Shown here: one piece after another, positions 27,547 through 36,661 of the stretch
How the letters are laid out: each line of letters starts with the position of its first letter
Numbering within the stretch: the stretch's first letter is position 1
Origin: Prochlorothrix hollandica PCC 9006 = CALU 1027
GTDB taxonomy: Bacteria > Cyanobacteriota > Cyanobacteriia > Prochlorotrichales > Prochlorotrichaceae
NCBI RefSeq assembly: GCF_000332315.1
Contig: NZ_KB235941.1
Span: forward strand, 548,359-612,358
Direction: 5' to 3'
Length of the DNA stretch: 64,000 nt
Notes under the pieces: model-generated
Database searches by the model: none
Seen by the model: only the letters and a program-made list of their open reading frames with translations
What the model was told of the DNA's origin: nothing
Position numbers and translations under genes: made by a program

Positions 27547-28587
27547 ATGCAGGATCCTAATGCCCCCCCTTCTTCATCCCCCCAGATGTCTGGCTCTTCT
27601 GGCTCTTCCGTTCCTGATCCCCCTCTGATCCAGGAACCCTGGCCGATCGTCCCCCTGGGGTCTCCCGTCCTCCAAAGTTCCCTGCGGGCTTTGCCCCCCT
27701 CGTCTCCCGACTCCGATGCTCGGTTTACCCTGCCCCCCTGGTTTTTGGTTTCCCTGGTCATTAATGGCATTTTGCTGACCTGGGTTGTGCTGCTGTCTAA
27801 CGTGCCACGATCGCAGACCCTGGGGAACCCGGATTCCCCAGCCCAAACCCGATCTCCTGGGTTGGCATCGGCTCCTCGATCGAGTGCAGCGGCGGCCTTC
27901 AGAGAGTCCCAAACCGATCCCCTCGCCCTCAACCCTCGCCACCAACTCACCTACGATCGCTGGGTGACACTGTTGGCCCAGGAAGCCCAGGCGGCGGCGG
28001 AACAAGCCCCCCCCAATCTTTATGTCTTAGCGGGGGACTCCATCAGCCTTTGGTTTCCCAGCACCTGGCTACCCCAGGGTATGGCGTGGCTCAATCAGGG
28101 CATTTCCGGGGAAACAGCGGGGGGCTTATACCAGCGGTTGAATCTGTTTGATGGGGTCAATGCCCAGGCCATTTTTGTCATGATTGGCATTAATGATCTG
28201 ATCAAAGGCACGGCTCCCCAGCAGGTGGCCCAGGAACAACAGGAGATTGTGCAGTATCTGAAGGCCCAGCACCCCCAGAGCAAAATTGTGGTGCAGTCAA
28301 TTTTGCCCCATGGCAGCACTGGCTCCACCTGGGAAGGGCGCGATCGCCTTTTGCGGTTGCCCAATGGGGAGATTCGCGCTTTAAACCAAACCCTTAAGGA
28401 AATGACAGTAACAGAGGGGGTATATTATCTGGATCTCTGGCCCTTGTTTAGTGACGATCAAGGGAGATTACGCTTAGAGTTAAGCACAGATGGCTTGCAC
28501 CTCAATGATGAAGGTTACTTAGTTTGGAGCACTGCCATCCAATTATTTCGGCAGATAGAACTCTCAGACCCAGATGTGAATAGCTGA
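27547..28587 (+). CDS. Membrane-anchored SGNH/GDSL-family hydrolase
   Basis: The protein has 346 aa. After a Pro/Ser-rich cytoplasmic start (MQDPNAPPSSS) comes one membrane segment, WFLVSLVINGILLTWVVLLS (residues about 62-81), so the catalytic domain is probably periplasmic. All four SGNH blocks are present: the Ser in YVLAGDSISLW, Gly in GISGETAGG, Asn in MIGINDLIKG, and Asp/His in DGLHLNDEGY. Such enzymes hydrolyse esters on lipids or cell-wall polysaccharides; the substrate is not evident. ATG 27547 was chosen; an ATG at 27517 would add ten residues. moeA follows 15 bp downstream, likely co-transcribed. Confidence 0.9.
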   Translation: MQDPNAPPSSSPQMSGSSGSSVPDPPLIQEPWPIVPLGSPVLQSSLRALPPSSPDSDARFTLPPWFLVSLVINGILLTWVVLLSNVPRSQTLGNPDSPAQTRSPGLASAPRSSAAAAFRESQTDPLALNPRHQLTYDRWVTLLAQEAQAAAEQAPPNLYVLAGDSISLWFPSTWLPQGMAWLNQGISGETAGGLYQRLNLFDGVNAQAIFVMIGINDLIKGTAPQQVAQEQQEIVQYLKAQHPQSKIVVQSILPHGSTGSTWEGRDRLLRLPNGEIRALNQTLKEMTVTEGVYYLDLWPLFSDDQGRLRLELSTDGLHLNDEGYLVWSTAIQLFRQIELSDPDVNS

Positions 28588-28602
28588 TGTGAATAACTAA
28601 TT

Positions 28603-29874
28603 ATGGTTTGCAACTCCAATGCTTTATGGTCTGCTTCAGAAGCAGAAGCCCATATTAACCAATTAGCGCAACCCCTGGATCCCCAGCGAGATCGGGAGTT
28701 ATTACCTTTAACCCAAAGCCTGGGCCGTGTTTTAGCGGATACGGTCACGAGTCCCCTGGATTTTCCCCATTGGGACAATTCCGCCATGGATGGCTATGCG
28801 GTGCGTTTTGCCGATGTGCAACAGTGCAGCGCCGATCGCCCCATCACCTTGGCAGTGGTGACGGAAATTCCCGCCGGTAAAATTCCCCAAGTCAGTATTA
28901 AGGCGGGCCAAGCTGCCCGGATCTTCACTGGAGCCATGGTGCCCCTGGGGGCGGATACCATTGTCATGCAGGAGGATACGGAGCGGGAGGGCGATCGGGT
29001 CATTCTGCGCCAAGCACCCCAGCCCCAAGCCTTTGTGCGCCACCGGGGCAGTTTCCAGCGATCGGGGGAACCCCTCCTCCCGGCGGGCATTCAACTCCAG
29101 GCCGCTGATCTGGCCATTTTGGCAGCGGCCCAGTGTACCCAAGTCCCCGTTTACCGCTGGTTGCGGGTGGCGATTTTTGCCACGGGGGATGAACTGGTGC
29201 CCCCCGATCGCCCCTTGCAACCGGGCCAAATTGTAGACTCCAATAGCTATGCCCTGGCGGCGTTGGTGCAGCAGGGGGGGGCATTGGCCCAGGTCTTTGG
29301 CATTGTGCCGGACTCCAGGGCAGACCTGCGGCGGGCGATTATCAGTGCCCAGGAATCGGCAGATGTGATTCTGTCCTCCGGGGGCGTGTCGGTGGGGGAC
29401 TATGACTATATCGATGAACTGCTCCAGGATCTGGGGGCGACGTTGCACATTCGATCGGTGGCGGTCAAACCGGGCAAACCTCTGACCGTGGCCACTTTGC
29501 CGGGGGTGGGGGACGATCGGCCCCGCCTCTATTTTGGGTTACCGGGTAATCCGGTGTCGTCCCTGGTTACCTTTTGGCGCTTTGTGCAACCGGCCCTCCA
29601 GCGCTTGAGTGGTCGCCGGGATGCAGGCTGTCGTTGGCTGACGGTCCCTACCGCTGAGGATCTCCACAGTGGAGGCGGTCGGGAAACCTATGTCTGGGGG
29701 CGGGTAACCTGGCCCCAAGGGGGAAATGGTGAAGAGATTCAGTTTAATCCGGCCCCTGGTTATCAAAATTCTGCCAATTTGGTTAATTTAGCCCAAACCA
29801 ATGCCCTGGCCCAGGTGCCTTTGGGGGTTAAGCGCATTGGGGCAGGCGATCGGGTTAAAGTGCTGTTGGTGTAG
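28603..29874 (+). CDS. moeA: Molybdopterin molybdenumtransferase
   Basis: The 423-aa enzyme inserts molybdate into adenylated molybdopterin, the last step of molybdenum cofactor synthesis. MoeA landmarks: FPHWDNSAMDGYAVR near residue 55, GAMVPLGADTIVMQED, IFATGDELVPPDRPLQPGQ, SSGGVSVGDYDY and GLPGNPVSSLVTF. Length matches the family. It follows the SGNH gene by 15 bp; there is no clear Shine-Dalgarno. Nitrate reductase or other molybdoenzyme genes are not in the window. Confidence 0.95.
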   Translation: MVCNSNALWSASEAEAHINQLAQPLDPQRDRELLPLTQSLGRVLADTVTSPLDFPHWDNSAMDGYAVRFADVQQCSADRPITLAVVTEIPAGKIPQVSIKAGQAARIFTGAMVPLGADTIVMQEDTEREGDRVILRQAPQPQAFVRHRGSFQRSGEPLLPAGIQLQAADLAILAAAQCTQVPVYRWLRVAIFATGDELVPPDRPLQPGQIVDSNSYALAALVQQGGALAQVFGIVPDSRADLRRAIISAQESADVILSSGGVSVGDYDYIDELLQDLGATLHIRSVAVKPGKPLTVATLPGVGDDRPRLYFGLPGNPVSSLVTFWRFVQPALQRLSGRRDAGCRWLTVPTAEDLHSGGGRETYVWGRVTWPQGGNGEEIQFNPAPGYQNSANLVNLAQTNALAQVPLGVKRIGAGDRVKVLLV

Positions 29875-29880
29875 GGTCGC

Positions 29881-30158
29881 CCCCTGGGAGAGCCGACTTG
29901 TAGTCGGCTATGGGTCGAGTCCAACTCGACAATCCCAGTCGCCCCCTGGGAGAGCCGACTTGTAGTCGGCTTTGGGTCGAGTACAACTCGACAATCCCGC
30001 CCGCCCCCTGGGAGAGCCGACTTGTAGTCGGCTTTGGGTCGAGTACAACTCGACAATCCCAGTCGCCCCCTGGGAGAGCCGACTTGTAGTCGGCTTTGGG
30101 TCGAGTACAACTCGACAATCCCAGTCGGCTGTGGGTCGAGTGCAACTCGACAATCCCG
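29881..30158. repeat. Paired-hairpin repeat, locus 2 (four and a half tandem units)
   Basis: Tandem units of 60-62 bp, each CCCCCTGGGAGAGCCGACTT, then GTAGTCGGCT, then GTCGAGT N CAACTCGAC, then AATCCC. Variable bases fall mainly in the loop (C, A or G at N), while both stems stay intact. The array sits between the moeA stop and the stop of the convergent peptidoglycan-binding gene, where it could terminate transcription from both sides. Confidence 0.92.
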
Positions 30159-30183
30159 GCCCCGGTTCCTATGGGGTGGTGTA

Positions 30184-31743
30184 CTAGGGCTGCGATCGGG
30201 GTCCCGATCGAATCTTATCCAACTGTTCCATAGCCCATTGGGCCGTTTCCCGCACCTCCGGATCCGGATCCGCCATCACATAGGCCAGCGCCTGACTGGT
30301 TTGCACCACCACGTCATAGACCCGCACCAAATCCCGAATGGCATTTTTCCGCACCGTCGGGTTGGGATCCTGGAGGGAAATGGCCAAAGCCCGTTGCATT
30401 GGTTTCAGTAAACTAACCCCAATTTCCGCCAGAGCCGCCAAAATCAAGCTCCGTTGCTGGGAATCCGACTGCCCCATTAACTCCACCAAGGGACGAACCG
30501 CGCGGGAGTCCGCCTTTTGCCCCAACTCCCAAATGGCCGTGCGCCGCTTTGTGCCATCCCGTGACTGTAGATCCGCAATCAACGCCTCCACCAGATCAAA
30601 CCGAGGGAGGGGACGGGTCGAGGGGGACTGCACCAGGGTGCGATCGGTAGCGAGATCTGGGGCGAGATCGGTAGCGCGATCGGTGGTGCGATCGGTAGCG
30701 CGATCGGTAGCGCGATCGGTAGCGCGATCGGTGATAACAACGGGAGTCGGTGCCGGGGGTGGTGTCTGGGGGGACGGTGGGGGCACCCTAGGGCCAGAAC
30801 TCTCCGCCACCTCAGGGGGTAGAGCCGGGAGCGGGGCGATCGGAGCAGCCGCGATCGGTAACGGCGGCGGGGAAGACAGAAAGTGCGGGACAGGGGAAGA
30901 ACCGGGGGACAGATCATCCTCCTGGGGTAAAGCGGCAACAGGGTCCAGGGCGGGGAATTGCCGCCGCGATCGCGATCGGCCCCGCACCCACATCAGCGCC
31001 CCCATCATCCCCCCACCGCTCAACACCACAAAACCCGTCAACATCAACACCACCGGGTTACGCCACAGGGGCAGATCAACGGGTTCTCCAGGGGACTGGG
31101 ATCCATTGCTAGGAACTGCGGAGGGATTGGGGGTGGCCTGAGGGGTGGCCTGATCCGTGGCTCCAGAGGCGGGAGCCGGGGGTTTCTGGTCAGCTTGAGG
31201 AGTAGCCGTAACCCCCAACTCGTCCAGGGCTGAGGACTGGGGGGCAGGGATCAGCGCTTGCCAGGTGTCCCCATTGACCATGCCATCGGCCATTAAGCCC
31301 CGATCGCGCTGCAAACGGACGATCGCCGCCTGGGTTGTCGGGTCAAATTGCCCTTGGATTTCCCCCTGGTAGTATCCCTGTTGCTGCAAGTAATACTGCA
31401 TCTGCCGCACCAGGGGACCCGTATCCCCAAAGGTCAAGGTGGGCAGCGTTGGCTTACTGAAATTGCCGGGGCTGGGGCTGCTGCTTGGGTCGGGGGAATC
31501 CTGGGTTGGGGGTTCCTGGGCCAAAACCCTTGGGGTGAAGATGGCTGAAGTCACGATCGCCGAAGTCACGATCGCCGAAGTCACGATCGCCGAAGTCACG
31601 ATCGCCGAAGTCACCCTGGAACCTAACGGCAATACCAATTCCAGGTTTGTCCCCAGGCTTAAACCCCAGGAGTGAACCCTGAGCCGCCGGATCCCAGACC
31701 GGGCGATGGCTGTTGGGGTTGGGTTTGCTTGACGATCGCCCAC
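30184..31743 (-). CDS. Peptidoglycan-binding domain protein with C-terminal HEAT-like repeats
   Basis: The protein has 519 aa. The first 75 residues contain a signal-like region made of five near-identical TSAIV units ending in TPRVLAQE. A peptidoglycan-binding-1 domain follows (FGDTGPLVRQMQYYLQQQGY, FDPTTQAAIVRLQRDRGL). A Pro-rich linker leads to one membrane segment (VVLMLTGFVVLSGGGMMGAL, about residue 230), then a low-complexity region with ATDR repeats, and finally three HEAT-like repeats (KRRTAIWELGQKADSRAVRP, PTVRKNAIRDLVRVYD, PEVRETAQWAMEQLDKI). It probably links the cell wall to a cytoplasmic protein-binding scaffold. The start is uncertain; shorter versions could begin inside the repeats. 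Confidence 0.82.
   Translation of the reverse strand: MGDRQANPTPTAIARSGIRRLRVHSWGLSLGTNLELVLPLGSRVTSAIVTSAIVTSAIVTSAIVTSAIFTPRVLAQEPPTQDSPDPSSSPSPGNFSKPTLPTLTFGDTGPLVRQMQYYLQQQGYYQGEIQGQFDPTTQAAIVRLQRDRGLMADGMVNGDTWQALIPAPQSSALDELGVTATPQADQKPPAPASGATDQATPQATPNPSAVPSNGSQSPGEPVDLPLWRNPVVLMLTGFVVLSGGGMMGALMWVRGRSRSRRQFPALDPVAALPQEDDLSPGSSPVPHFLSSPPPLPIAAAPIAPLPALPPEVAESSGPRVPPPSPQTPPPAPTPVVITDRATDRATDRATDRTTDRATDLAPDLATDRTLVQSPSTRPLPRFDLVEALIADLQSRDGTKRRTAIWELGQKADSRAVRPLVELMGQSDSQQRSLILAALAEIGVSLLKPMQRALAISLQDPNPTVRKNAIRDLVRVYDVVVQTSQALAYVMADPDPEVRETAQWAMEQLDKIRSGPRSQP
31545..31615. repeat. 15-bp tandem repeat encoding the hydrophobic part of a signal peptide
   Basis: About five copies of GCCGAAGTCACGATC (plus strand), translated on the minus strand as TSAIV. 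It lies within the peptidoglycan-binding gene. Confidence 0.9.
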
Positions 31744-31789
31744 AGGGAAAGTCCAGATAAAGGTCAGGCACAGTCAGAGGTCGCGTTGA

Positions 31790-31950
31790 AATCAAGGTCA
31801 AATCGCAACGGTCAAATCGCAATGGTCAAATCGCAATGGCCAGATCACAATGGCCAAATCGCAATGGCCAAATCGCAATGGCCAGATCACAATGGCCAGA
31901 TCACAATGGCCAAATCGCAATGGCCAAATCGCAATGGCCAAATCACAACA
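31790..31950. repeat. 13-14-bp tandem repeat in a noncoding spacer
   Basis: About a dozen imperfect copies of CAATGGCCAAATCG, with CCAGATCA variants, upstream of the peptidoglycan-binding gene. The reading frame through it is only translated repeat. Confidence 0.9.
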
Positions 31951-32116
31951 GTTATAACAGCGCGGCCCAGGCAGGGCTAGAGGGATCCGGCAGCAAGGCT
32001 ACCCTGTACCCATAACTCCAAGTTATCTTAGTCCCCTGCGGCGATCGCCCGGTCAAACCCACCCCAGTAGCCCCAGGGAAAGGGGTTTGGGGTGTAGACT
32101 CATGCCCTATCACTAA

Positions 32117-32158
32117 ATTACCCACAGATTACCCACAGATTACCCACAGATTACCCCC
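32117..32158. repeat. 11-bp tandem repeat upstream of the PRC-barrel gene
   Basis: Three full copies of ATTACCCACAG and a partial. The rest of the 31951-32274 spacer holds nothing recognisable. Confidence 0.88.
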
Positions 32159-32274
32159 TGGGGGCAATGTCCGTACTTGGTTCTAGGGCAAATTTGGCTA
32201 AACTGGAATGGTCTTGCGATCGCGGCTATGAGTCCTTAAAGTCCGTCATTCTTTGCCCCCTGCCCCCTGTTCCC

Positions 32275-33945
32275 ATGGTCCCTTCCCCTAACCTGATTCA
32301 CCATAATCAACTGCTCAACGCTTTGGTGCTCGATCGCCTTAGCACCGAGGATCTGGGCCGTGTTGAAGTGGTGTGGCTCTATCCCCAGGCCCATCGCGTC
32401 TTGGGCTTTATCTGCAAACCGGGCACCCTCAGCCCCCAGCGTTTAGCCTTCAACTTGCCCCAGATCCACAGCCTCAACCTCACCGGTCAGCCCAAAACCC
32501 TGTGGGTCAACTCCGCCCCCACCCAAACCGACCCCGATCGAGTGCGCCAACTGGAAACCCTCGTGGGCCATGAAGTATGGACCGAAAGCGGCACCGCCCT
32601 GGGTCACATCAGCGACTGTACCTTTGACCTGAAAACGGGCTATATCCAAGACTATGGGGTCACCCTCAAGGGATTGCGGGGAGTTATGGCGGATCTGTTC
32701 CCCCTGCCGCCCCAGGATATCCTCAGTTTTGGCAGCAAGCGGGTGTTGGTGTTGCCGAGGGTGGCAGAGTCCATGGCCCAACACCAGGGACGGGTGCTGC
32801 AAACCCTGGGGGAACTGAAACAGGAATATCGCCAGGTGCGGGCTGAGTTGCGATCGATGACCACCCAAGCCCAAACCCTATTGCAGAAAACGGGCCAGCG
32901 TTTCCAAAGCATTCGCCAAAAGGCAGGCACCAAGGCCCAAGACTGGACCCAGAAAACCCAAGCCCAAACCCAGGACTGGCGAGACAATCTCCAAGGTCAG
33001 GCGGAGGATTGGTGGGACAGCAACCACGATCGGGCTGAGGATTGGCTGGAAACGGCCCAAGGCCAGGGGGAAACCTGGATTAACCAGGGCAAAGCTCAGG
33101 TACAAGCCCAAACCACGGAACTGCGGGACAAAGCCCAGGAGTCCTGGGAAGACTTGAATCTGGAACCCCAGGGCTGGGCAAAGTCAGTGGCCAGCACCGT
33201 GGCGGGAACCGTGGGCCATCGGGTGACGGATGTGGCCACTACGGTGGCGGGAACGGTGGCCAGTACGGTGGCGGGAACCGTGGCCAACACCGTCGATCGC
33301 CTCAGCAAACCCCGTCCCCCAGCCACCGCTACCCCTGAACCCCAGCCAGAGACAGCCGCTCCAGGCGATCGGGAAAATCCCCCGACTCCAACCCCAACAC
33401 CGAACCCTAGCCCTAACCCCACGGCTTCCACCCCAGAAACCTGGGACTGGGACGATGTAGAGAGGGATCTAGGGGAAAATCTAGGGGAAAATCTAGGGGG
33501 AAATCTAGGGGGAAATCTAGGGGATAACGAGGGACTCATGGCCCAGGGTCGGCATGGGCAGGCCCGCGATCGGGTCATCTATCCCCCCGGTATTACTGAC
33601 GACTTTCAAGACGACTTTCAAGACGACTTTCAAGACGATCTTCAAGACAATCTTCAAGACGACGATCTTCAGGATGCCCTTGAGGATGACGACGGTCACC
33701 CCTCCCCCTGGCTAGCGGGATCCACAGTCCCCCTGAACCCATCCCCCCAAGCTGCCACCCCCACCCCAGAGGCGGAGGTCTGGGATCTCTGGGCAACGGA
33801 ATCATCTCAGATCGCCCCCGACTCTGCCCCAACCCCTGACCCTGCCGACCCCGACCCAAATCCGGATCCCCGATCGCCCCAAACCTTCACCCCCCCCCTC
33901 CCCAACCCCAACACCCTAGACCTAGACGCAGACCCCTGGCTCTAG
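32275..33945 (+). CDS. PRC-barrel protein with coiled-coil and acidic repeat tail
   Basis: The protein has 556 aa. Residues about 5-165 hold two PRC-barrel-like units (RLSTEDLGRVEVVWLYPQAH, GHEVWTESGTALGHISDCTF, VLPRVAES). A long amphipathic helix region follows, with many Gln/Lys/Trp (TKAQDWTQKTQAQTQDW), then Ala/Val/Thr repeats (STVAGTV), short repeats LGENLGGN and DDFQ encoded by tandem 12-15-bp DNA, and a Pro/Asp-rich end. PRC barrels bind RNA, quinone or protein partners in other contexts; the tail looks disordered. ATG 32275 (MVPSPNLIHHNQLLNALVLD) was preferred to the upstream 32167 because the barrel starts soon after it. Confidence 0.75.
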   Translation: MVPSPNLIHHNQLLNALVLDRLSTEDLGRVEVVWLYPQAHRVLGFICKPGTLSPQRLAFNLPQIHSLNLTGQPKTLWVNSAPTQTDPDRVRQLETLVGHEVWTESGTALGHISDCTFDLKTGYIQDYGVTLKGLRGVMADLFPLPPQDILSFGSKRVLVLPRVAESMAQHQGRVLQTLGELKQEYRQVRAELRSMTTQAQTLLQKTGQRFQSIRQKAGTKAQDWTQKTQAQTQDWRDNLQGQAEDWWDSNHDRAEDWLETAQGQGETWINQGKAQVQAQTTELRDKAQESWEDLNLEPQGWAKSVASTVAGTVGHRVTDVATTVAGTVASTVAGTVANTVDRLSKPRPPATATPEPQPETAAPGDRENPPTPTPTPNPSPNPTASTPETWDWDDVERDLGENLGENLGGNLGGNLGDNEGLMAQGRHGQARDRVIYPPGITDDFQDDFQDDFQDDLQDNLQDDDLQDALEDDDGHPSPWLAGSTVPLNPSPQAATPTPEAEVWDLWATESSQIAPDSAPTPDPADPDPNPDPRSPQTFTPPLPNPNTLDLDADPWL

Positions 33946-33974
33946 GCTCTAACCCACAACTCCCGATCGACTGG

Positions 33975-34107
33975 TTGACTGACACAAGATGGTCGCTGTA
34001 GGTTGGGTTTCCTTCCTCAACCCAACAGCCACAATGGTTGTGTTGGGTTTCGCAAGGCTCTACCCAACCTACGGAAACATAAGCCTTTCAGACGTTGTGT
34101 CAGTCAA
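33975..34107. mobile_element. 133-bp nested inverted-repeat element
   Basis: Outer ends TTGACTGACACAA (33975-33987) and TTGTGTCAGTCAA (34095-34107) are exact inverted copies. Inside is a second palindromic unit, from GTAGGTTGGGT (33998) to ACCCAACCTAC (34072). A related CCCAAC hairpin tract is at 43980-44040. The remaining 34108-34336 spacer shows nothing certain. Confidence 0.6.
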
Positions 34108-34336
34108 GCAGCCCTCCCGATCGCCGGTTTCCTATCGAACAACGCAGACCCCCCAACAACCCCAGCCCAGAAACCGGGGATTTCCGCCCCCCGCGATCCA
34201 AACCCCAGCATTCACCCCCAGCGATCGAACCCGTCAGGGAATCCCCATAGCTCTCTCCCCCTCACAGGACTTCTCCCCCGCTTTCGTTTTAGAATCGAGT
34301 GTTTGAACCCACAGCACAGAATCGGGAGAGCGCACC

Positions 34337-35728
34337 ATGGTGGAGTTGACCCCCAACTCAAGCTACAGTCTGACCATTCGTTTCCAAGGTCCCAACCGCG
34401 CCGGAATGCTGGCCAGCGTCACCCAGGCCATTGCCCAGGCAGGGGGCAGCTTAGGACAAATTGACCTAATCGAACAAACCCGCCGCGTCTCCCTGCGGGA
34501 AATCACCGTGGATGCCTCCAGTTCCGAACACGCGGAGACCCTCACCCAGGTAGTCAAATCCCTGCCGGACATCAAAGTCATCCGGGTCTACGATCGCACC
34601 TTCCAGATCCACCAGGGGGGCAAAATTAGCGTCGAAGCCAAAATCGCCATGGCCAACCAAGCCGATCTAGCCATGGCCTACACCCCAGGGGTGGGCCGCA
34701 TTTGTAACGCGATCGCCAAAGACCCCAGCGAAGTCTACCGCCTCACCGTCAAAGGCAACATGGTGGCGATCGTCACCGATGGCAGCGCCGTCTTGGGCCT
34801 GGGCAACCTGGGACCAGAAGCCGCCCTCCCCGTCATGGAAGGCAAAGCCATGTTATTCAAAGGATTTGCAGGAGTAGATGCCTTTCCCATCTGCCTCAAC
34901 ACCCAAGATGTCGATGAAATTGTCCAAGCCGTTAAGCACATTGCCCCCGTCTTTGGGGGGGTGAACCTGGAGGATATTGCTGCCCCTCGCTGTTTTGAAA
35001 TTGAGTCCCGCCTGCGCAAAGAGCTGAATATTCCCGTTTTCCACGATGACCAACATGGCACCGCCATCGTCACCCTGGCGGCTCTGCGCAATGCTCTCCG
35101 AGTCGTGAACAAGTCCCTGGAGTCGATCCGCATCGTCATCAACGGAGCCGGAGCAGCGGGGCTGGCCATTGCCCAACTGTTGCAACGGGCAGGGGCGACC
35201 CAGATCCTGATCTGTGACTCTCGCGGCATTGTCTCCACCAACCGCACGGACCTCAATACCCAGAAAAAAGCCTTTGCCGTAGAGGAAGCGGGGACTTTAG
35301 TCGATGCGATGCGGGGAGCCGATGTTTTCCTGGGGGTGAGTGCGCCCGGTGTGCTGAGTCGGGAGATGGTGCAAACCATGGCCCCGGACTCCATTGTTTT
35401 TGCCATGGCTAACCCCATCCCGGAAATTCAGCCGGAGTTGATTGTGGATAATGCGGCGGTCATTGCCACCGGTCGCAGTGATTATCCCAACCAAATCAAC
35501 AATGTTCTGGCCTTTCCGGGGATTTTCCGGGGTGCCCTGGACTGTCGCGCCCGTGAGATGACGATGTCCATGTATTTGGAGGCGGCAGATGCCATTGCGT
35601 CGTTGGTGTCTCCGGCGGAACTGGATCGGGAACATATTATTCCCTCAGTATTTGACGATCGCGTGGCAACGGCAGTATCCTCAGCGGTACAAAAAGCAGC
35701 CCGCAAGGACGGAGTAGCCACCCGCTAA
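34337..35728 (+). CDS. Malic enzyme with N-terminal ACT domain
   Basis: The 463-aa enzyme oxidatively decarboxylates malate to pyruvate with NAD(P). Residues about 8-85 form an ACT domain (YSLTIRFQGPNRAGMLASVT, GGSLGQIDLIEQTRRVSLRE), a likely amino-acid sensor. The catalytic part has AYTPGVGRICNAI, KGNMVAIVTDGSAVLGLGNL, the catalytic lysine in MEGKAMLFK, the metal site in GGVNLEDIAAPRCFEIE, FHDDQHGTAI and the nucleotide motif INGAGAAGLAIAQL. The GGAGAG site sits 9 bases before ATG 34337. ACT-malic fusions are known from cyanobacteria and other bacteria. Confidence 0.94.
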   Translation: MVELTPNSSYSLTIRFQGPNRAGMLASVTQAIAQAGGSLGQIDLIEQTRRVSLREITVDASSSEHAETLTQVVKSLPDIKVIRVYDRTFQIHQGGKISVEAKIAMANQADLAMAYTPGVGRICNAIAKDPSEVYRLTVKGNMVAIVTDGSAVLGLGNLGPEAALPVMEGKAMLFKGFAGVDAFPICLNTQDVDEIVQAVKHIAPVFGGVNLEDIAAPRCFEIESRLRKELNIPVFHDDQHGTAIVTLAALRNALRVVNKSLESIRIVINGAGAAGLAIAQLLQRAGATQILICDSRGIVSTNRTDLNTQKKAFAVEEAGTLVDAMRGADVFLGVSAPGVLSREMVQTMAPDSIVFAMANPIPEIQPELIVDNAAVIATGRSDYPNQINNVLAFPGIFRGALDCRAREMTMSMYLEAADAIASLVSPAELDREHIIPSVFDDRVATAVSSAVQKAARKDGVATR

Positions 35729-35836
35729 GCCATCACCCCCGGATCCCTACGCCAGAATCCGTAAGACCCAGGGGCGATCGCTATAGATTATCGTCGATCG
35801 CCCCTAATCCCCAGAGAGTTTCACGCTAGTCATAGG

Positions 35837-36014
35837 GATTGTCGAGTTGTACTCGACCTCCTAAAGCCGACTACAAGTCGGCTCTCCCAGGGATCTCCCA
35901 GGGGGGTGGTGCTGGGATTGTCGAGTTGTACTCGACCTCCTAAAGCCGACTACAAGTCGGCTCTCCCAGGGATCTCCCAGGGGGGTGGTGCTGGGATTGT
36001 CGAGTTGTACTCGA
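35837..36014. repeat. Paired-hairpin repeat, locus 3 (two 82-bp units and a partial)
   Basis: Units in the reverse orientation to locus 2: GATTGTCGAGTTGTACTCGA, CCTCCTAAAGCCGACTACAA, GTCGGCTCTCCCAGGGATCT, CCCAGGGGGGTGGTGCTGG. The two complete units are identical over their length, so duplication is recent. The array follows malic enzyme and precedes the conflict-type cluster. Confidence 0.92.
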
Positions 36015-36116
36015 TCGAGGGGGAACATGACGTGAAATTCTTCGCTAAAGTTGGGGAATTCAGGTTAAATACTGACAGGGCCACATTGATGTCATGGATG
36101 AAAGGAGCAACAGGGA

Positions 36117-36620
36117 ATGTCTGACCAACAACGTACCTTAGACCGCCTTGCCCACTTGGAAGAGCTGATGGCAGGCTATGGGGAGCAAATTGCGGGGCTG
36201 GAAACCGCTAAGCTCCTAGAACCCCTCAAGAAAGTTTTGATTGATCAGAATATTCGGGCGGTTCGCAAGGAAGCCCATCCCTACGAAACCGAGTATTGGA
36301 AACTGATGCAGCAGGTGGCCCCGCAGTCGCCGGTGCCGGAGGCGGAAGCCCAAGTGGTGGTGGCGGACATCGTGGCCGAAGTGGAAGGCGCAGTGGTCCA
36401 GGCCGATCGCTATGCCCCGGAAGTGATGGCCCTGTTGCAGCAAATCCTGCAAACCCTGGCGGCGGGAGACCAGGAGTCGGTGGGGAAGTTGGTGGCTTCC
36501 TTGTCCCTGATGCCCCCCTTTGTCCAGGTGGCCTATGAAAAAGAAATTAGCCTGGATGTCCATTTTCCCACCTTCAAGCGGGGCGCAGAGCTAGTCAAGC
36601 GGTATTTGCCAAAAAAGTAG
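36117..36620 (+). CDS. Unrecognised helical protein, first gene of an ATPase/nuclease cluster
   Basis: The 167-aa soluble protein is rich in Leu, Glu and Ala and is probably helical throughout (LDRLAHLEELMAGYGEQIAG, APEVMALLQQILQTLAAGDQ). The end GAELVKRYLPKK is basic. No enzyme motif is visible and I do not recognise the family. ATG 36117 was chosen, following GGGAAT. It lies 41 bp before the AAA-like ATPase gene on the same strand, so it is probably its co-expressed adaptor or regulator. Confidence 0.75.
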   Translation: MSDQQRTLDRLAHLEELMAGYGEQIAGLETAKLLEPLKKVLIDQNIRAVRKEAHPYETEYWKLMQQVAPQSPVPEAEAQVVVADIVAEVEGAVVQADRYAPEVMALLQQILQTLAAGDQESVGKLVASLSLMPPFVQVAYEKEISLDVHFPTFKRGAELVKRYLPKK

Positions 36621-36661
36621 CCTCCCCCGATCGCCCTGCCTTGGAGTCACCCACGGGAACC

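Noticed and set aside
29763-30145. Minus-strand frames with repeated SSCTRPKADYKSALPGG
   Set aside because: They are translations of the paired-hairpin repeats; the same peptide arises at 24500-24790 and 35906-36124.
29881-30158. CRISPR-like array of 60-62-bp units
   Set aside because: The whole unit is conserved, each has two internal hairpins, there are no unique spacers, and no cas gene is present.
31672-31980. Frame with repeated SQWPDHNGQIAMAK
   Set aside because: It is a translation of the 13-14-bp tandem repeat.
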